Source: Psychromonas sp. psych-6C06 (GTDB lineage: Bacteria > Pseudomonadota > Gammaproteobacteria > Enterobacterales > Psychromonadaceae). From it: DNA of 64,000 nt. This document shows positions 35,308 to 44,544 of this stretch, one piece after another. The notes beneath the pieces are model-generated. The model made no database searches and had not been told where the DNA came from. It saw nothing but the letters and a program-made list of their open reading frames with translations. The first letter of the stretch is position 1. Each line of letters starts with the position of its first letter. The position numbers and the translations under genes are program-made. The stretch lies in assembly GCF_002835465.1 (NCBI RefSeq), contig NZ_PIZM01000008.1, positions 1-64,000 of the forward strand, read 5' to 3'.

Positions 35308-36828
35308 ATGCAAAATATTGAAAACGTCGAATTATCATTATTAAGTCTTGATGATTATCAAGAGCTTAAAACTGCAATGATCGAAGCTTATACGAATGTC
35401 GCCAACCCATACTGGGAAGAGCATCAAATTGAAACACTGATCAGCAAATTCCCTGAAGGCCAAGTGGTCATCAAAGTCAATGATCAAATTGCAGGATGTG
35501 CGTTGTCAATTCAAGTTAATTATGACGATTTTGGTGAAGCACATACCTATAACGATGTAACAGGTAACGATACCTTCAATACGCATACTCCTGAAGGTGA
35601 CACCCTTTATGGTATTGATGTTTTCATTAAAGCTGAATTTAGAGGTTTACGCCTCGGAAGACGTCTTTATGACTATCGTAAAGAACTATGTGAACGTCTG
35701 AATTTAAAAGGGATAACCTTTGGTGGCCGTATCCCCAATTACCATGGTTATGCAAATGAGCTATCACCTAAACAATACATCGACAAAGTGAAGCGTAAAG
35801 AGATACATGATCCTGTATTAAACTTCCAAATTTCTAACGATTTTCATCCGGCACGAATATTAAAAGGCTACCTTGAAGGGGATCAAGACTCTAACGATTA
35901 TGCGGTGTTATTAAAATGGAACAATATCTATTATGAAAAACCAAATAAAATAGATGTCCCCACTAAAAAACTGGTACGTTTAGGTTTAATTCAGTGGCAA
36001 ATGCGCCCATACAGTAATTTAGAAGAGCTGATGCAACAGGCTGAATATTTTGTTGATGCCGTTGCTGGGTATCGTTCAGATTTTGCCTTATTCCCTGAGT
36101 TTTTTAATGCACCATTAATGGCTGAAAATAACCATATTAGTGAGCCACAAGCGATTCGAGAACTGGCAAAATATACTGAAACCATTGTGCAAAAGTTTAC
36201 CGATTTAGCAATTAGTTACAATATCAACATCATTACTGGCAGTATGCCCGAGATTGTCAATGATCGCCTTTATAATGTAGGTTATCTATGTCGTCGTGAT
36301 GGCACCAAAGAGCGTTTCGAAAAACTACACGTCACGCCCGATGAAGTAAAAGTATGGGGCATGGAAGGTGGAACACAATTAAAAGCCTTTGATACCGACT
36401 GTGGAAAAATTGGTGTTTTGATTTGTTACGATTCAGAGTTTCCTGAGTTAAGCCGAATTCTAGCGGATGATGGCATGGATATCTTATTTGTCCCATTTTT
36501 AACTGATACTCAAAATGGTTATTCTCGAGTCAGAACTTGTGCCCATGCGCGCGCTATTGAAAATGAATGTTATGTAGCCATTGCTGGTGGTGTCGGTAAT
36601 TTACCAAAAGTTCATAATATGGATATTCAATATGCACAATCAGCGGTGTTTACGCCCTGTGACTTTGCATTTCCTGCAAACGGCATAAAAGCTGAAGCAA
36701 CACCTAATACCGAAATGATTCTGATTGCCGACGTTGATATCTACTTGCTTCGTGAGCTTAACCAATTTGGGAGTGTTAAAAACCTACAGGATCGCCGTCT
36801 AGATCTTTTTGAACTTAAAAAGCGTTAA
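35308..36828 (+). CDS. Bifunctional GNAT acetyltransferase / carbon-nitrogen hydrolase
   Basis: A 506-residue fusion. Residues 1-210 are a GNAT domain with acetyl-CoA binding motif RGLRLGRRL (112-120). Residues 222-500 are a nitrilase-superfamily domain with the Glu-Lys-Cys triad at about E264 (FPEFF), K339 (FEKLHV) and C373 (LICYDSE). The hydrolase half resembles amidase/omega-amidase types; substrates are unknown. Such fusions occur in several marine bacteria. AGGA lies seven bases before the ATG. Not part of an operon. Confidence 0.9.
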   Translation: MQNIENVELSLLSLDDYQELKTAMIEAYTNVANPYWEEHQIETLISKFPEGQVVIKVNDQIAGCALSIQVNYDDFGEAHTYNDVTGNDTFNTHTPEGDTLYGIDVFIKAEFRGLRLGRRLYDYRKELCERLNLKGITFGGRIPNYHGYANELSPKQYIDKVKRKEIHDPVLNFQISNDFHPARILKGYLEGDQDSNDYAVLLKWNNIYYEKPNKIDVPTKKLVRLGLIQWQMRPYSNLEELMQQAEYFVDAVAGYRSDFALFPEFFNAPLMAENNHISEPQAIRELAKYTETIVQKFTDLAISYNINIITGSMPEIVNDRLYNVGYLCRRDGTKERFEKLHVTPDEVKVWGMEGGTQLKAFDTDCGKIGVLICYDSEFPELSRILADDGMDILFVPFLTDTQNGYSRVRTCAHARAIENECYVAIAGGVGNLPKVHNMDIQYAQSAVFTPCDFAFPANGIKAEATPNTEMILIADVDIYLLRELNQFGSVKNLQDRRLDLFELKKR

Positions 36829-37031
36829 TGTTTTTACCTTCTGCAGTTACTTCCTTAAGTATTAGGAAGTAACTCTAGCCATCAACGAAACGCTATTTTT
36901 AATCTGATTGTTTACAATATAAACATACATTTAATATTTATTGACCTTGCTAACACAACATAAGTCGCTCGCTAACATTTCATCTATTTTACTGTAGGCT
37001 AACACTATCAAAATTGGATATAAGTAATGCT

Positions 37032-37352
37032 ATGAGTAGTGAAAACAACGCTTCAGTTACAAATAAAAGTGCAGCCCTAGTAAAATTGACGCAAACACAA
37101 GATGCAATGCAACTTGCTCAATTATGTGCCTTTGCCTACGCAATTCCCCAACTCTATTTTTGTCGCGAATATCTCGCACTAGATGAAGACGAAGCTAAGC
37201 ATTGCTGTATAACACGATTGCAATCAGGTCTTGATGAGCATGTTTTCGACGTCGAATTTTTATCAACGATACTTGCTCAAAGAGAGTTTTTTGATTCTCA
37301 CGAAGCGCGTTTGCGTTTAGCCCCTGAGCCAGAGTCCTTCGAAGACATATAA
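37032..37352 (+). CDS. Hypothetical protein upstream of yegD
   Basis: A 106-residue, largely helical protein I do not recognise. The middle contains MQLAQLCAFAYAIPQLYFC, and the end is acidic (PEPESFEDI). Start is ATG 37032; a TTG at 37014 adds six residues and neither has a good ribosome binding site. It lies 75 bases upstream of yegD on the same strand with no terminator, so a joint transcript is likely. Confidence 0.6.
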   Translation: MSSENNASVTNKSAALVKLTQTQDAMQLAQLCAFAYAIPQLYFCREYLALDEDEAKHCCITRLQSGLDEHVFDVEFLSTILAQREFFDSHEARLRLAPEPESFEDI

Positions 37353-37427
37353 AGTAGGCTATTAGTCTCTATTAATTGCTGTTTGATCGTGTAAAATCTG
37401 CCCCTTTTTTATCTATCAGGATTTGAA

Positions 37428-38741
37428 ATGGTCAGTGATTTTATTGGGATTGATTTTGGTACAAGTAATTGTGCTGTAGCGGCTTGGGTTAATGAACAAC
37501 CCGAATTAATTGTGGTTGATGAAAACAGTAGTAATCCTTATAAAATTCGTTCAGCCATCTATCTTAGTCATGATGAATCTGGTTTAAACAGTGACAATGC
37601 CCAAGACAATGAGCGAACGCTTAATGAGATGCTATCTAACGGAGATATTCTATTTGGTGAGCAAGGCTTTAATGCTTTTTTGCAAACGCCACATGAAGGG
37701 CGCTATGTTAACAGCCCCAAAAACTTCCTTGGCGCTAAAATACCCAAACGTTTATTAGATAACTTCGAAACCCTGGTTATACGTTTCCTTTCCTACCTCA
37801 AGCAGTGTGCTGTAAAACAGTTATCAAAGACCATAACTAAAGCTGTGATTGCGCGACCAGTTAATTATCATTCTACGATGGGTGAATTGGGTAATCAACA
37901 AGCAGAAGCGCTGATGCTACGTGCGGCTACAAAAGCAGGCTTTGCAGAAGTCGATTTTATTCATGAGCCTTTAGCTGCTGCTTATCACTTTGAACAAAAA
38001 ATTGAGAAACCAACTAATGCGATGGTTGTTGATCTTGGTGGTGGTACCTCCGACGTTACTTTTTGTGCATTAAGCCAACAAAAAGCAAATAACCTTGATC
38101 GTAGCTCAGACATTTATGCGACGAAAGGGATCCGCCAAGGGGGGATCGTCAGTGATAAATACCTCGCCAGTGGTGTCGTATCACCATTATTTGGAAGAGA
38201 AGGGCGAACGGCAAAAGGTCGCGCTATTCCCAATATGCTCTTTTCCGGTGTTTATGCGATTGATAACATGCCAGAGATGACTGATTTTTATTCAGCTTCA
38301 CGGGCTAAAAGCATCGCGGAGTATATTTTTGAAAGTGAAGATCCGCTGCCTTTAATGCGTTTACAACGTGTACAAAAACAACGATTAATTCACCAACTTA
38401 TGCATGCTGTTGAGACGGCTAAAATTAATCTAAGCGATCATGCTGAAACAACACTTGCTTTACCCTTTGTTGAAAAAACATTAACTGTGAATATCAGCCA
38501 CCAGCAAGTAGAGCAGACAATGGATAAGTGGCTTGAAAAAATGTTTGTGATGATCGATGAAGCAATCAAAGAGGCACAGAAACAACCTGAAATGATCTAC
38601 TTAACCGGTGGTATGGGGCTTTCACCACTCGTTCAACAAGCGTTAACAATGCGCTTCCCAAGGCTTAACATCGAAGTGGCCGATGCCTTTAGCTCTGTCG
38701 TTTTGGGGGCTTTACTAAAAGCGAAACGACAATTTTCTTAA
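37428..38741 (+). CDS. yegD: YegD-type Hsp70-like ATPase
   Basis: A 437-residue protein of the DnaK/Hsp70 ATPase superfamily without the substrate-binding C-terminal domain. IGIDFGTSNCAVA (phosphate 1), IHEPLAAAYHFE and VVDLGGGTSDVTF (phosphate 2), and TGGMGLSPLV (adenosine) are visible. E. coli YegD is similar (450 residues); no client is established. CAGGAT lies nine bases before the ATG. Its stop overlaps the end of the lipoprotein gene on the other strand by four bases. Confidence 0.92.
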   Translation: MVSDFIGIDFGTSNCAVAAWVNEQPELIVVDENSSNPYKIRSAIYLSHDESGLNSDNAQDNERTLNEMLSNGDILFGEQGFNAFLQTPHEGRYVNSPKNFLGAKIPKRLLDNFETLVIRFLSYLKQCAVKQLSKTITKAVIARPVNYHSTMGELGNQQAEALMLRAATKAGFAEVDFIHEPLAAAYHFEQKIEKPTNAMVVDLGGGTSDVTFCALSQQKANNLDRSSDIYATKGIRQGGIVSDKYLASGVVSPLFGREGRTAKGRAIPNMLFSGVYAIDNMPEMTDFYSASRAKSIAEYIFESEDPLPLMRLQRVQKQRLIHQLMHAVETAKINLSDHAETTLALPFVEKTLTVNISHQQVEQTMDKWLEKMFVMIDEAIKEAQKQPEMIYLTGGMGLSPLVQQALTMRFPRLNIEVADAFSSVVLGALLKAKRQFS

Positions 38742-39154
38742 TGTAGACCGTTAATCAACTGCAGTGCATCCCTTTTAAGCCTACCTGTTGCGCCAAGGCT
38801 GATTGACTTTTGCGCAAGGCTTTTAGCCTGTTGTTGTTCTCCCTGTTGCAAGCGTATAATCGCTAAACGGTAATAACTTTCAGGGTATCTGGGCGAGATC
38901 CTAATCGCCCGATCTAAAATTGCAACCGCATGATTAACATTACCACTATCCAGTTGTATCTGGGATTGTGCTAATAACGAAACAATGACCGGCGAAACTT
39001 CACTGGCACTATCTACAGGCTTTGGCTTAACTTTCTCCTGTTTAACACTCTGATCGTTTTGCGGTACATTTGTTTCGTTTTCTGTTTGCTCAGTCGGCAC
39101 AGTTTGACAAGCGCTCAGTGATAACAGCATGATGATTGGAATAATTTTTTTCAT
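38738..39154 (-). CDS. TPR-containing lipoprotein
   Basis: A 138-residue lipoprotein: signal ending LSLSACQT (Cys at about 16), then a low-complexity Gln/Glu/Lys region, then two TPR repeats (LLAQSQIQLDSGNVNHAVAI and RYPESYYRLAIIRLQQGEQ). It lies seven bases after mrcB on the same strand, so it is probably an accessory protein of PBP1b (compare the role of LpoB/CpoB-type lipoproteins); this is inferred from context only. Confidence 0.75.
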   Translation of the reverse strand: MKKIIPIIMLLSLSACQTVPTEQTENETNVPQNDQSVKQEKVKPKPVDSASEVSPVIVSLLAQSQIQLDSGNVNHAVAILDRAIRISPRYPESYYRLAIIRLQQGEQQQAKSLAQKSISLGATGRLKRDALQLINGLH

Positions 39155-39161
39155 TAGTGAC

Positions 39162-41426
39162 TCACTGTTGTGTATTTAAAATATCACGGAACCAATCTAT
39201 TACTTTATCGACCCCTTTACTGCATCTAATTTCAACATCTGGCTCTAACCCTTTGATAAAAGGCAATGGAATGGCATTGTCACAGCTTTCTTGGCTACCC
39301 ACTCCCGTTGTTTTATCAACCCAACTTATGGTTATCGTTTCTGGCGGTATATTTTGAATGGGTAATTTTGCATGCTCTTTAAAAACAGATGCCCAAACCG
39401 GCAGTGCGCCAGATGATCCGGTCAAGCCACTATTACTATTGTCATCTTTGCCTAACCAGACCACCGCCATCATATCGCCAGAGAAACCAGCAAACCAACT
39501 ATCACGTAAATCATTAGTAGTGCCCGTTTTTCCTGCAACTGAAAATTCAGGTAATAATCGCCTCAATGCCTTTCCGGTACCTTCATGGGTAACCGCTTGT
39601 AAAGCATGGTTTAACATATATATATCTTCAGTTTTAAAACGTTGCTCTATAACAACAGGATAACTACTGAGGGTTTCTCCTTGTGCATCGACTACGGCAC
39701 TAATGCTTAATAAAGGTGTGTAAAAACCATCAGCAGCCAACGTTTGATACATCTGTGCCACATCAAACACAGATAAAGGCACTGCACCTAAAGCAACAGA
39801 GGGGAGAGCCTGTATCTCTTGCTCAATACCTAATTTGTGTAGCGTATTAATGACATTATTTATGCCAAGTGTATTACCTAGACGCGCGGTTGAAACATTA
39901 TAAGAGTTCGCTAGTGCCTGATATAACAACACGTCGCCATGGTGTTGCTTATCAAAGTTTTCTGGCTCCCATAATTGTCCGTTATCTTGCATTAATTGAT
40001 ATTCTTCATCACTAATTAACGTCGCTAGATTATAGTTTTCGTGTTGTGTGAGAGCACTGAGAAAAAGAGCGGGTTTGATCAGAGATCCGACTTGGCGCTT
40101 CGCATCAAGGGCACGATTAAAACCCGCATAACGTGCATTACTTCCCCCTACAATCGCAATAACCGCACCAGTATTGGGTCGCGTGACAACAACGGCCCCC
40201 TGTAAATTTTTACCTCGTGTGGTTTTCTGTTGCTGGGCTACTTTGCTCGTTAAACTGTTCTCAGCTGTTGTTTGCACCAGTGGGTCAAAGTGGGTGAAAA
40301 TGTTTAGCCCATCGGAAGCAAGGACACTGCTGTCATAATCCCGCTGTAATTGTCGACGCACAAGATCTAAATATGCAGGATAACGCTTACGACTCGCTTT
40401 GGCTTTATCGCCTAAAATTAACGGGCTTTGTTGTGCTATTTTCGCCAGCTCGGGATCAAGTTGACCTTCACGAACACTGATATCTAACACCAAATTACGA
40501 CGCTTTTTAACTCTTTCTGGATGACGCCAAGGATTATAATAACTTGCGCCCCTGACCAAAGTCACTAACATAGCCTGCTGCTCAAGTGAAAGTTGAGTGA
40601 TTGGTTTTCTAAAATAATACTGGCTCGCTAGTCCAAAACCATGAATCGCTCTTGGCCCATCTTGCCCGAGGTAGATCTCATTCATGTAAGCTTCAAGGAT
40701 CTCTTCTTTACTAAAGTGAAACTCGAGTAAAATGGACATGATCGCTTCTTGTGCCTTACGAGAAAATGTCTTATCTGCGCTCAAGTAAAAATTCTTCACT
40801 AATTGTTGGGTTAAGGTAGAAGCTCCCTGAGAGATGCCACCGCCTTTGATGTTTGCAATAACAGCACGCGCAATACCGCGTAATGAGATACCGTAATGAT
40901 CATAAAATTCACTGTCTTCAACCGCCACCAGCATTGAAAGCAGTGATTGAGGTAATTCATCTAACTTAATCAGTAAACGATCTTCATTATGCGTAGGGTA
41001 AATACCACCAATTATTACAGGTGGTAAGCGCAATAATGACTGTCCATTTTCAGCTTCAAGCGCGTGAATTTTGTCATCAGAAAAATGGATGCTGATACGT
41101 TGAGCAGGTTCGTTTCCATCTGGGAATCTAAAACCTGGGCTATAAACAACCACTGAGCCTTTATTGATTGAGGCTTGTCCCGGTTTCGTTACTTTTTCAA
41201 CAAAGCGATAGCCTGAAAGTGTTAATTCAGTGATTAAATCTTGTTGAGATATTGGCGCATCAGGATAAAGCTCCAACGCCCGTGCATAAACGGTTGCGGG
41301 AATCGACCACTTTTTACCTTCAAAGGTACTGCGGATGGTGATGTCTAAATAGACGATCCATGCACATAAAAGGGTGGTTAATAGTATCAGGAAGCTAACG
41401 AGTAGTTTTTTGCGGGATAAAGCCAA
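39162..41426 (-). CDS. mrcB: Penicillin-binding protein 1b (MrcB)
   Basis: A 754-residue bifunctional peptidoglycan synthase. A short cytoplasmic tail and one membrane helix (about 6-27) are followed by a UB2H-like region, the glycosyltransferase 51 domain with the catalytic Glu in VAVEDSEFYDHYG (about residue 170), GGGISQGASTLTQQLVKN, and the transpeptidase domain with the acyl-Ser motif GSLIKP and the KTGTT box. The TTG at 41426 follows GAGGTG at a good distance and gives MALSRKKLLV; the TTG at 41438 lies inside that ribosome binding site. It is cotranscribed with the TPR lipoprotein. Confidence 0.93.
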   Translation of the reverse strand: MALSRKKLLVSFLILLTTLLCAWIVYLDITIRSTFEGKKWSIPATVYARALELYPDAPISQQDLITELTLSGYRFVEKVTKPGQASINKGSVVVYSPGFRFPDGNEPAQRISIHFSDDKIHALEAENGQSLLRLPPVIIGGIYPTHNEDRLLIKLDELPQSLLSMLVAVEDSEFYDHYGISLRGIARAVIANIKGGGISQGASTLTQQLVKNFYLSADKTFSRKAQEAIMSILLEFHFSKEEILEAYMNEIYLGQDGPRAIHGFGLASQYYFRKPITQLSLEQQAMLVTLVRGASYYNPWRHPERVKKRRNLVLDISVREGQLDPELAKIAQQSPLILGDKAKASRKRYPAYLDLVRRQLQRDYDSSVLASDGLNIFTHFDPLVQTTAENSLTSKVAQQQKTTRGKNLQGAVVVTRPNTGAVIAIVGGSNARYAGFNRALDAKRQVGSLIKPALFLSALTQHENYNLATLISDEEYQLMQDNGQLWEPENFDKQHHGDVLLYQALANSYNVSTARLGNTLGINNVINTLHKLGIEQEIQALPSVALGAVPLSVFDVAQMYQTLAADGFYTPLLSISAVVDAQGETLSSYPVVIEQRFKTEDIYMLNHALQAVTHEGTGKALRRLLPEFSVAGKTGTTNDLRDSWFAGFSGDMMAVVWLGKDDNSNSGLTGSSGALPVWASVFKEHAKLPIQNIPPETITISWVDKTTGVGSQESCDNAIPLPFIKGLEPDVEIRCSKGVDKVIDWFRDILNTQQ

Positions 41427-41522
41427 AGGGCACCTCAATGAAATTCACTGTAAGTCATAAATTGAAGTGCCATAATATCACAAATAGAGATGGCTTTTAT
41501 TGCATAGTGTTATTGCCATAAT

Positions 41523-42515
41523 CTATTGCGTCGTCACCTCATTAATTAATGGCTCGCCTTTCATAAAGGCAGATAAATTATCTAAGGTCGTTTGCGCAAT
41601 ACTCGTTAACGCTTCTTGCGTCAAAAATGCTTGATGGCCAGTAAATATTACATTATGGCACGCAGACAAACGCCTAAATATATCGTCGGTAATAATTTCA
41701 CTAGAGTGATCTCCAAAGAAGAGATGCTCTTCCTCTTCATAAACATCTAAACCTAAACCACCAATTCTTCCCGACTTTAATGCTTCAATCGCGTCGGTCG
41801 CATTCACCAAGGCACCTCGGCTAGTGTTAATAATAACCACGCCATCTTTCATTTGTTTAAATGTTTCACGATTTAAAAGGTGTTTATTTTCGCTAGTTAA
41901 CGGGCAATGTAAACTAATCACATCACTATTTGCGAATAGTGTTTCTAGGCTGACATATTCTGCGCCTAATGCAATCGCTTGCTCCGATGGATAGGGATCG
42001 GAAGCGATAATTTTACAACCGAAGCCTTTAAAGATTGCCATTGTTGCAACACCTATTTTACCGGTGCCAATAATCCCCACGGTTTTTCCATGTAAATTAA
42101 ATCCGACCAAGCCCTGCAGTGAAAAGTTAGCATCTCTTGTTCGTTGATAAGCTTTATGAATACGACGATTAAGTGTCATCAATAACGCAATCGCATGCTC
42201 TGCAACTGCCTCGGGAGAATAAGCGGGCACGCGCATAATTGCGATACCCAGTCGCTTTGCAGCCATTAAATCTACGTTATTAAATCCTGCACAGCGCATA
42301 GCGATACATTTAATGCCTGATTGACTCAGTAGTTCCAACACGGGAGCACTTAAATCATCGTTTACAAATGCACACACCGCGTCATAGCCATTTGCTAAGG
42401 GCGCTGTTTGTATGTTGAGTTGTGTATCAAAATAGTGAATGTTTATCGAATCTGGAATAAGCGGGTTAAAATATTGACTATCATAACTGCGAGCACTAAA
42501 CATGGCGACTTTCAT
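41523..42515 (-). CDS. ldhA: D-lactate dehydrogenase, fermentative (LdhA)
   Basis: A 330-residue D-2-hydroxyacid dehydrogenase, close in length and sequence to E. coli LdhA (329). It reduces pyruvate to D-lactate with NADH. RCAGFNNVDL, GTGKIG (NAD), NTSRGALVN, DVYEEEEHLFF and the catalytic His in TGHQAFLT are present. GGAG lies nine bases upstream. Supports mixed-acid fermentation, and fits with the anaerobic ubiquinone genes. Confidence 0.95.
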   Translation of the reverse strand: MKVAMFSARSYDSQYFNPLIPDSINIHYFDTQLNIQTAPLANGYDAVCAFVNDDLSAPVLELLSQSGIKCIAMRCAGFNNVDLMAAKRLGIAIMRVPAYSPEAVAEHAIALLMTLNRRIHKAYQRTRDANFSLQGLVGFNLHGKTVGIIGTGKIGVATMAIFKGFGCKIIASDPYPSEQAIALGAEYVSLETLFANSDVISLHCPLTSENKHLLNRETFKQMKDGVVIINTSRGALVNATDAIEALKSGRIGGLGLDVYEEEEHLFFGDHSSEIITDDIFRRLSACHNVIFTGHQAFLTQEALTSIAQTTLDNLSAFMKGEPLINEVTTQ

Positions 42516-42731
42516 AGGGGAACTCCATCAATGATTTTAGTCAGTATGACGAAACAATACGTTAAAAAAAAGCATTCATTATAACTTTCTTTGTCTCCAC
42601 ACTGATTCTGCTTTGCGACTTAGTGTATTATATTACTTTGACTGAATGGGCACTCTCACTATTTACAACATTTACCGCATTTACAGCCTATTCAATTGCT
42701 TAACCAATTATTGTACAAAGGTATATTCATC

Positions 42732-43577
42732 ATGACTGAAGCATTTGCATTTGCCACTGATATTTTCCACACACTGGCAGATAATAAAGTTGTCCTTACG
42801 GCCAGTTTAATTGCGTTGGTATTAGTCATTAAAATTTACATCGTTTCCCTTATTAACAAAAAAAGTAAAAATAAACGTGTAAAAATAAATATGGTTAACA
42901 ATGCAGTCACAGTTTGCATCTTAATTGGAATTTTTAATATTTGGTCCGTTGAATTTCAAAAGTTTGCTATTTCAATTGCCGCTTTTATAGTGGCCATTGT
43001 TATTGCTACGCGTGAATTTATTCAATGTTTCATCGGTTTTTTATATATTCTCTCAAGTCGTCCCTTTCGAGTGGGAGACTGGATTCAAGTCGGCGAATGT
43101 TATGGTGAAGTACATTCCACAGATTGGGCAAAGCTGACATTATTAGAAGTTGATATTGATTCCTACGAATATACGGGTAAAACGCTATACCTACCGAATA
43201 GTAAACTGATCACTTCATCAATCAAAAATTTAAACTTTTTAAAACGTTATGCAATGCATCATTTCACCATTACACGTGACGAGAGTGTTAATCCATTTGT
43301 TTTTATCGACGAGTTACAAGAAAAAGCCCAGGAATATTGTGCAGATTTTAGAGATGTTGCTATTCGATATAATCAGTTGATTGAGAGCCGTTTAGATGTG
43401 CACATTGCAGGGCCAGAGCCTCATATTCAAGTGGCCACTTCAGACATCGGTGCCACACAGGTAATTTTTACAATTTTTTGTCCCACAGAGCGAGCATTAG
43501 AAATAGAACAAAATTTAACGTCGGATTTTATGCGTTTCTGGTTTACTCAAAAGGCGTTAGTAAAAGAGGATAAGTGA
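42732..43577 (+). CDS. Mechanosensitive channel, MscS family
   Basis: A 281-residue protein with an N-terminal pair of membrane helices (about 18-36, 54-74), the pore-lining helix region near residues 72-98, and the beta domain opening with LSSRPFRVGDWIQVG and GEVHSTDW. Small MscS family members release solutes under osmotic downshock. AAGG lies nine bases before ATG 42732; a frame from 42696 adds 12 residues without a ribosome binding site. No operon. Confidence 0.88.
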   Translation: MTEAFAFATDIFHTLADNKVVLTASLIALVLVIKIYIVSLINKKSKNKRVKINMVNNAVTVCILIGIFNIWSVEFQKFAISIAAFIVAIVIATREFIQCFIGFLYILSSRPFRVGDWIQVGECYGEVHSTDWAKLTLLEVDIDSYEYTGKTLYLPNSKLITSSIKNLNFLKRYAMHHFTITRDESVNPFVFIDELQEKAQEYCADFRDVAIRYNQLIESRLDVHIAGPEPHIQVATSDIGATQVIFTIFCPTERALEIEQNLTSDFMRFWFTQKALVKEDK

Positions 43578-43644
43578 GGTTGGAAGTCCGCTTAGTTATT
43601 TTAAGAGGGTAGAGGAGTCCTCAAAAATAACACCGCGAGTTGGT

Positions 43645-43749
43645 TTACTTATTTAGTGATTGTAATGGTTTAATGATATTTTTTGTTTCTGTTTTTTGAT
43701 CACGATTTTGTTGAAACCAAAATCGTTTTCTTCCCGTTGTACGAGCCAT
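43645..43749 (-). CDS. 34-residue basic peptide, unrecognised
   Basis: A short reading frame on the minus strand: MARTTGRKRFWFQQNRDQK at the start, then a Lys- and Thr-rich tail. AAGGA lies eight bases before the ATG, a good ribosome binding site. The frame lies in the gap between the MscS-type gene and the cold-shock gene. The N-terminal RKRFW cluster looks like a real small protein, perhaps RNA- or ribosome-associated, but I know no family. Confidence 0.4.
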   Translation of the reverse strand: MARTTGRKRFWFQQNRDQKTETKNIIKPLQSLNK

Positions 43750-43897
43750 AGAAATATTCCTTAATATTGAAAGAGAGATCGTGACACCGTTGATTTGATT
43801 AAGCTAATTAAATATAAAATGACATAACACAAGCGTGTGAATGGAATGAACATTAGTAGCAGCAATAAATCTAAACGTTATAACGAACCGTAAAATT

Positions 43898-43927
43898 AAG
43901 AGGTTTGCCATGTTAAGCCAACCTCTT
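43898..43927 (-). terminator. Terminator after the cold-shock gene
   Basis: AAGAGGTT (43898-43905) pairs with AACCTCTT (43920-43927); on the minus strand TTAATTTTA follows. The cold-shock stop is 20 bases away. Confidence 0.6.
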
Positions 43928-43947
43928 ATCGTGTTAGATACAACTAA

Positions 43948-44160
43948 CTATAAAGCGATAACATTTGATGCTTGTAGGCCTTTTTGACCTTGTTCGACTT
44001 CAAATGAAACTTTTTGGCCTTCTGTTAATGTTTTAAAGCCTTCAGAAGCGATAGCACGAAAATGACAAAATACATCGGCACCGCCGTTATCTTGTGTTAA
44101 AAATCCAAAGCCTTTTGCTTCATCAAACCACTTTACTAAACCTGTTGTTGAATTAGACAT
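43948..44160 (-). CDS. Cold-shock protein (CspA/CspD type)
   Basis: A 70-residue protein, the usual Csp length. The RNA-binding motifs RNP1 (KGFGFLTQ) and RNP2 (DVFCHF) are intact, with a Cys in RNP2 in place of the usual Val. The start [20 protein letters not shown] is typical. AAGGG precedes ATG 44160; the longer frame adds eight residues ahead of it. The AT-rich upstream stretch gives a leader of more than 100 bases, common for cold-shock mRNAs. Confidence 0.94.
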   Translation of the reverse strand: MSNSTTGLVKWFDEAKGFGFLTQDNGGADVFCHFRAIASEGFKTLTEGQKVSFEVEQGQKGLQASNVIAL

Positions 44161-44544
44161 GTTGTGTCCCTTATATAAATTCATAAAAATATCGCAATAT
44201 GCGAAGCGCTGATAACTGAATTATTGAATGTGACGATGAAGCTAAGGGATACACTAAGGACAACTACGGTGACGCGGGAGTAACTGAGAGAATAACTTGG
44301 ACTTTATAATTTCATTAATAACTCTGACTTACAGAGCAAGTGCATCGTACCCTACAAAAGTCTTAACGCCTAATTTTATTTTTAACTTAAGATACTATTT
44401 TAGATCACTTGTTTATCGAGATTGGTATTCCCCTCCAGAATACTTTTGTTTTGACCTCATCGCTTTTTTCAAAATGAAAACAAGATACACTAAGCCTGCT
44501 AAGCAATTCCGCAATCACATTCAATTTGAATGACTATAAGGCAT
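44161..44544. other. Divergent spacer: cold-shock leader and HAD gene promoter
   Basis: About 380 bases with no convincing gene; a 78-codon plus-strand frame inside (44297-44533) has no ribosome binding site and atypical composition. The left part is the probable long 5' leader of the cold-shock gene. Confidence 0.5.

Noticed and set aside
44297-44533. Plus-strand open frame of 78 codons before the HAD gene
   Set aside because: No ribosome binding site, odd composition, and it lies in the cold-shock leader region.
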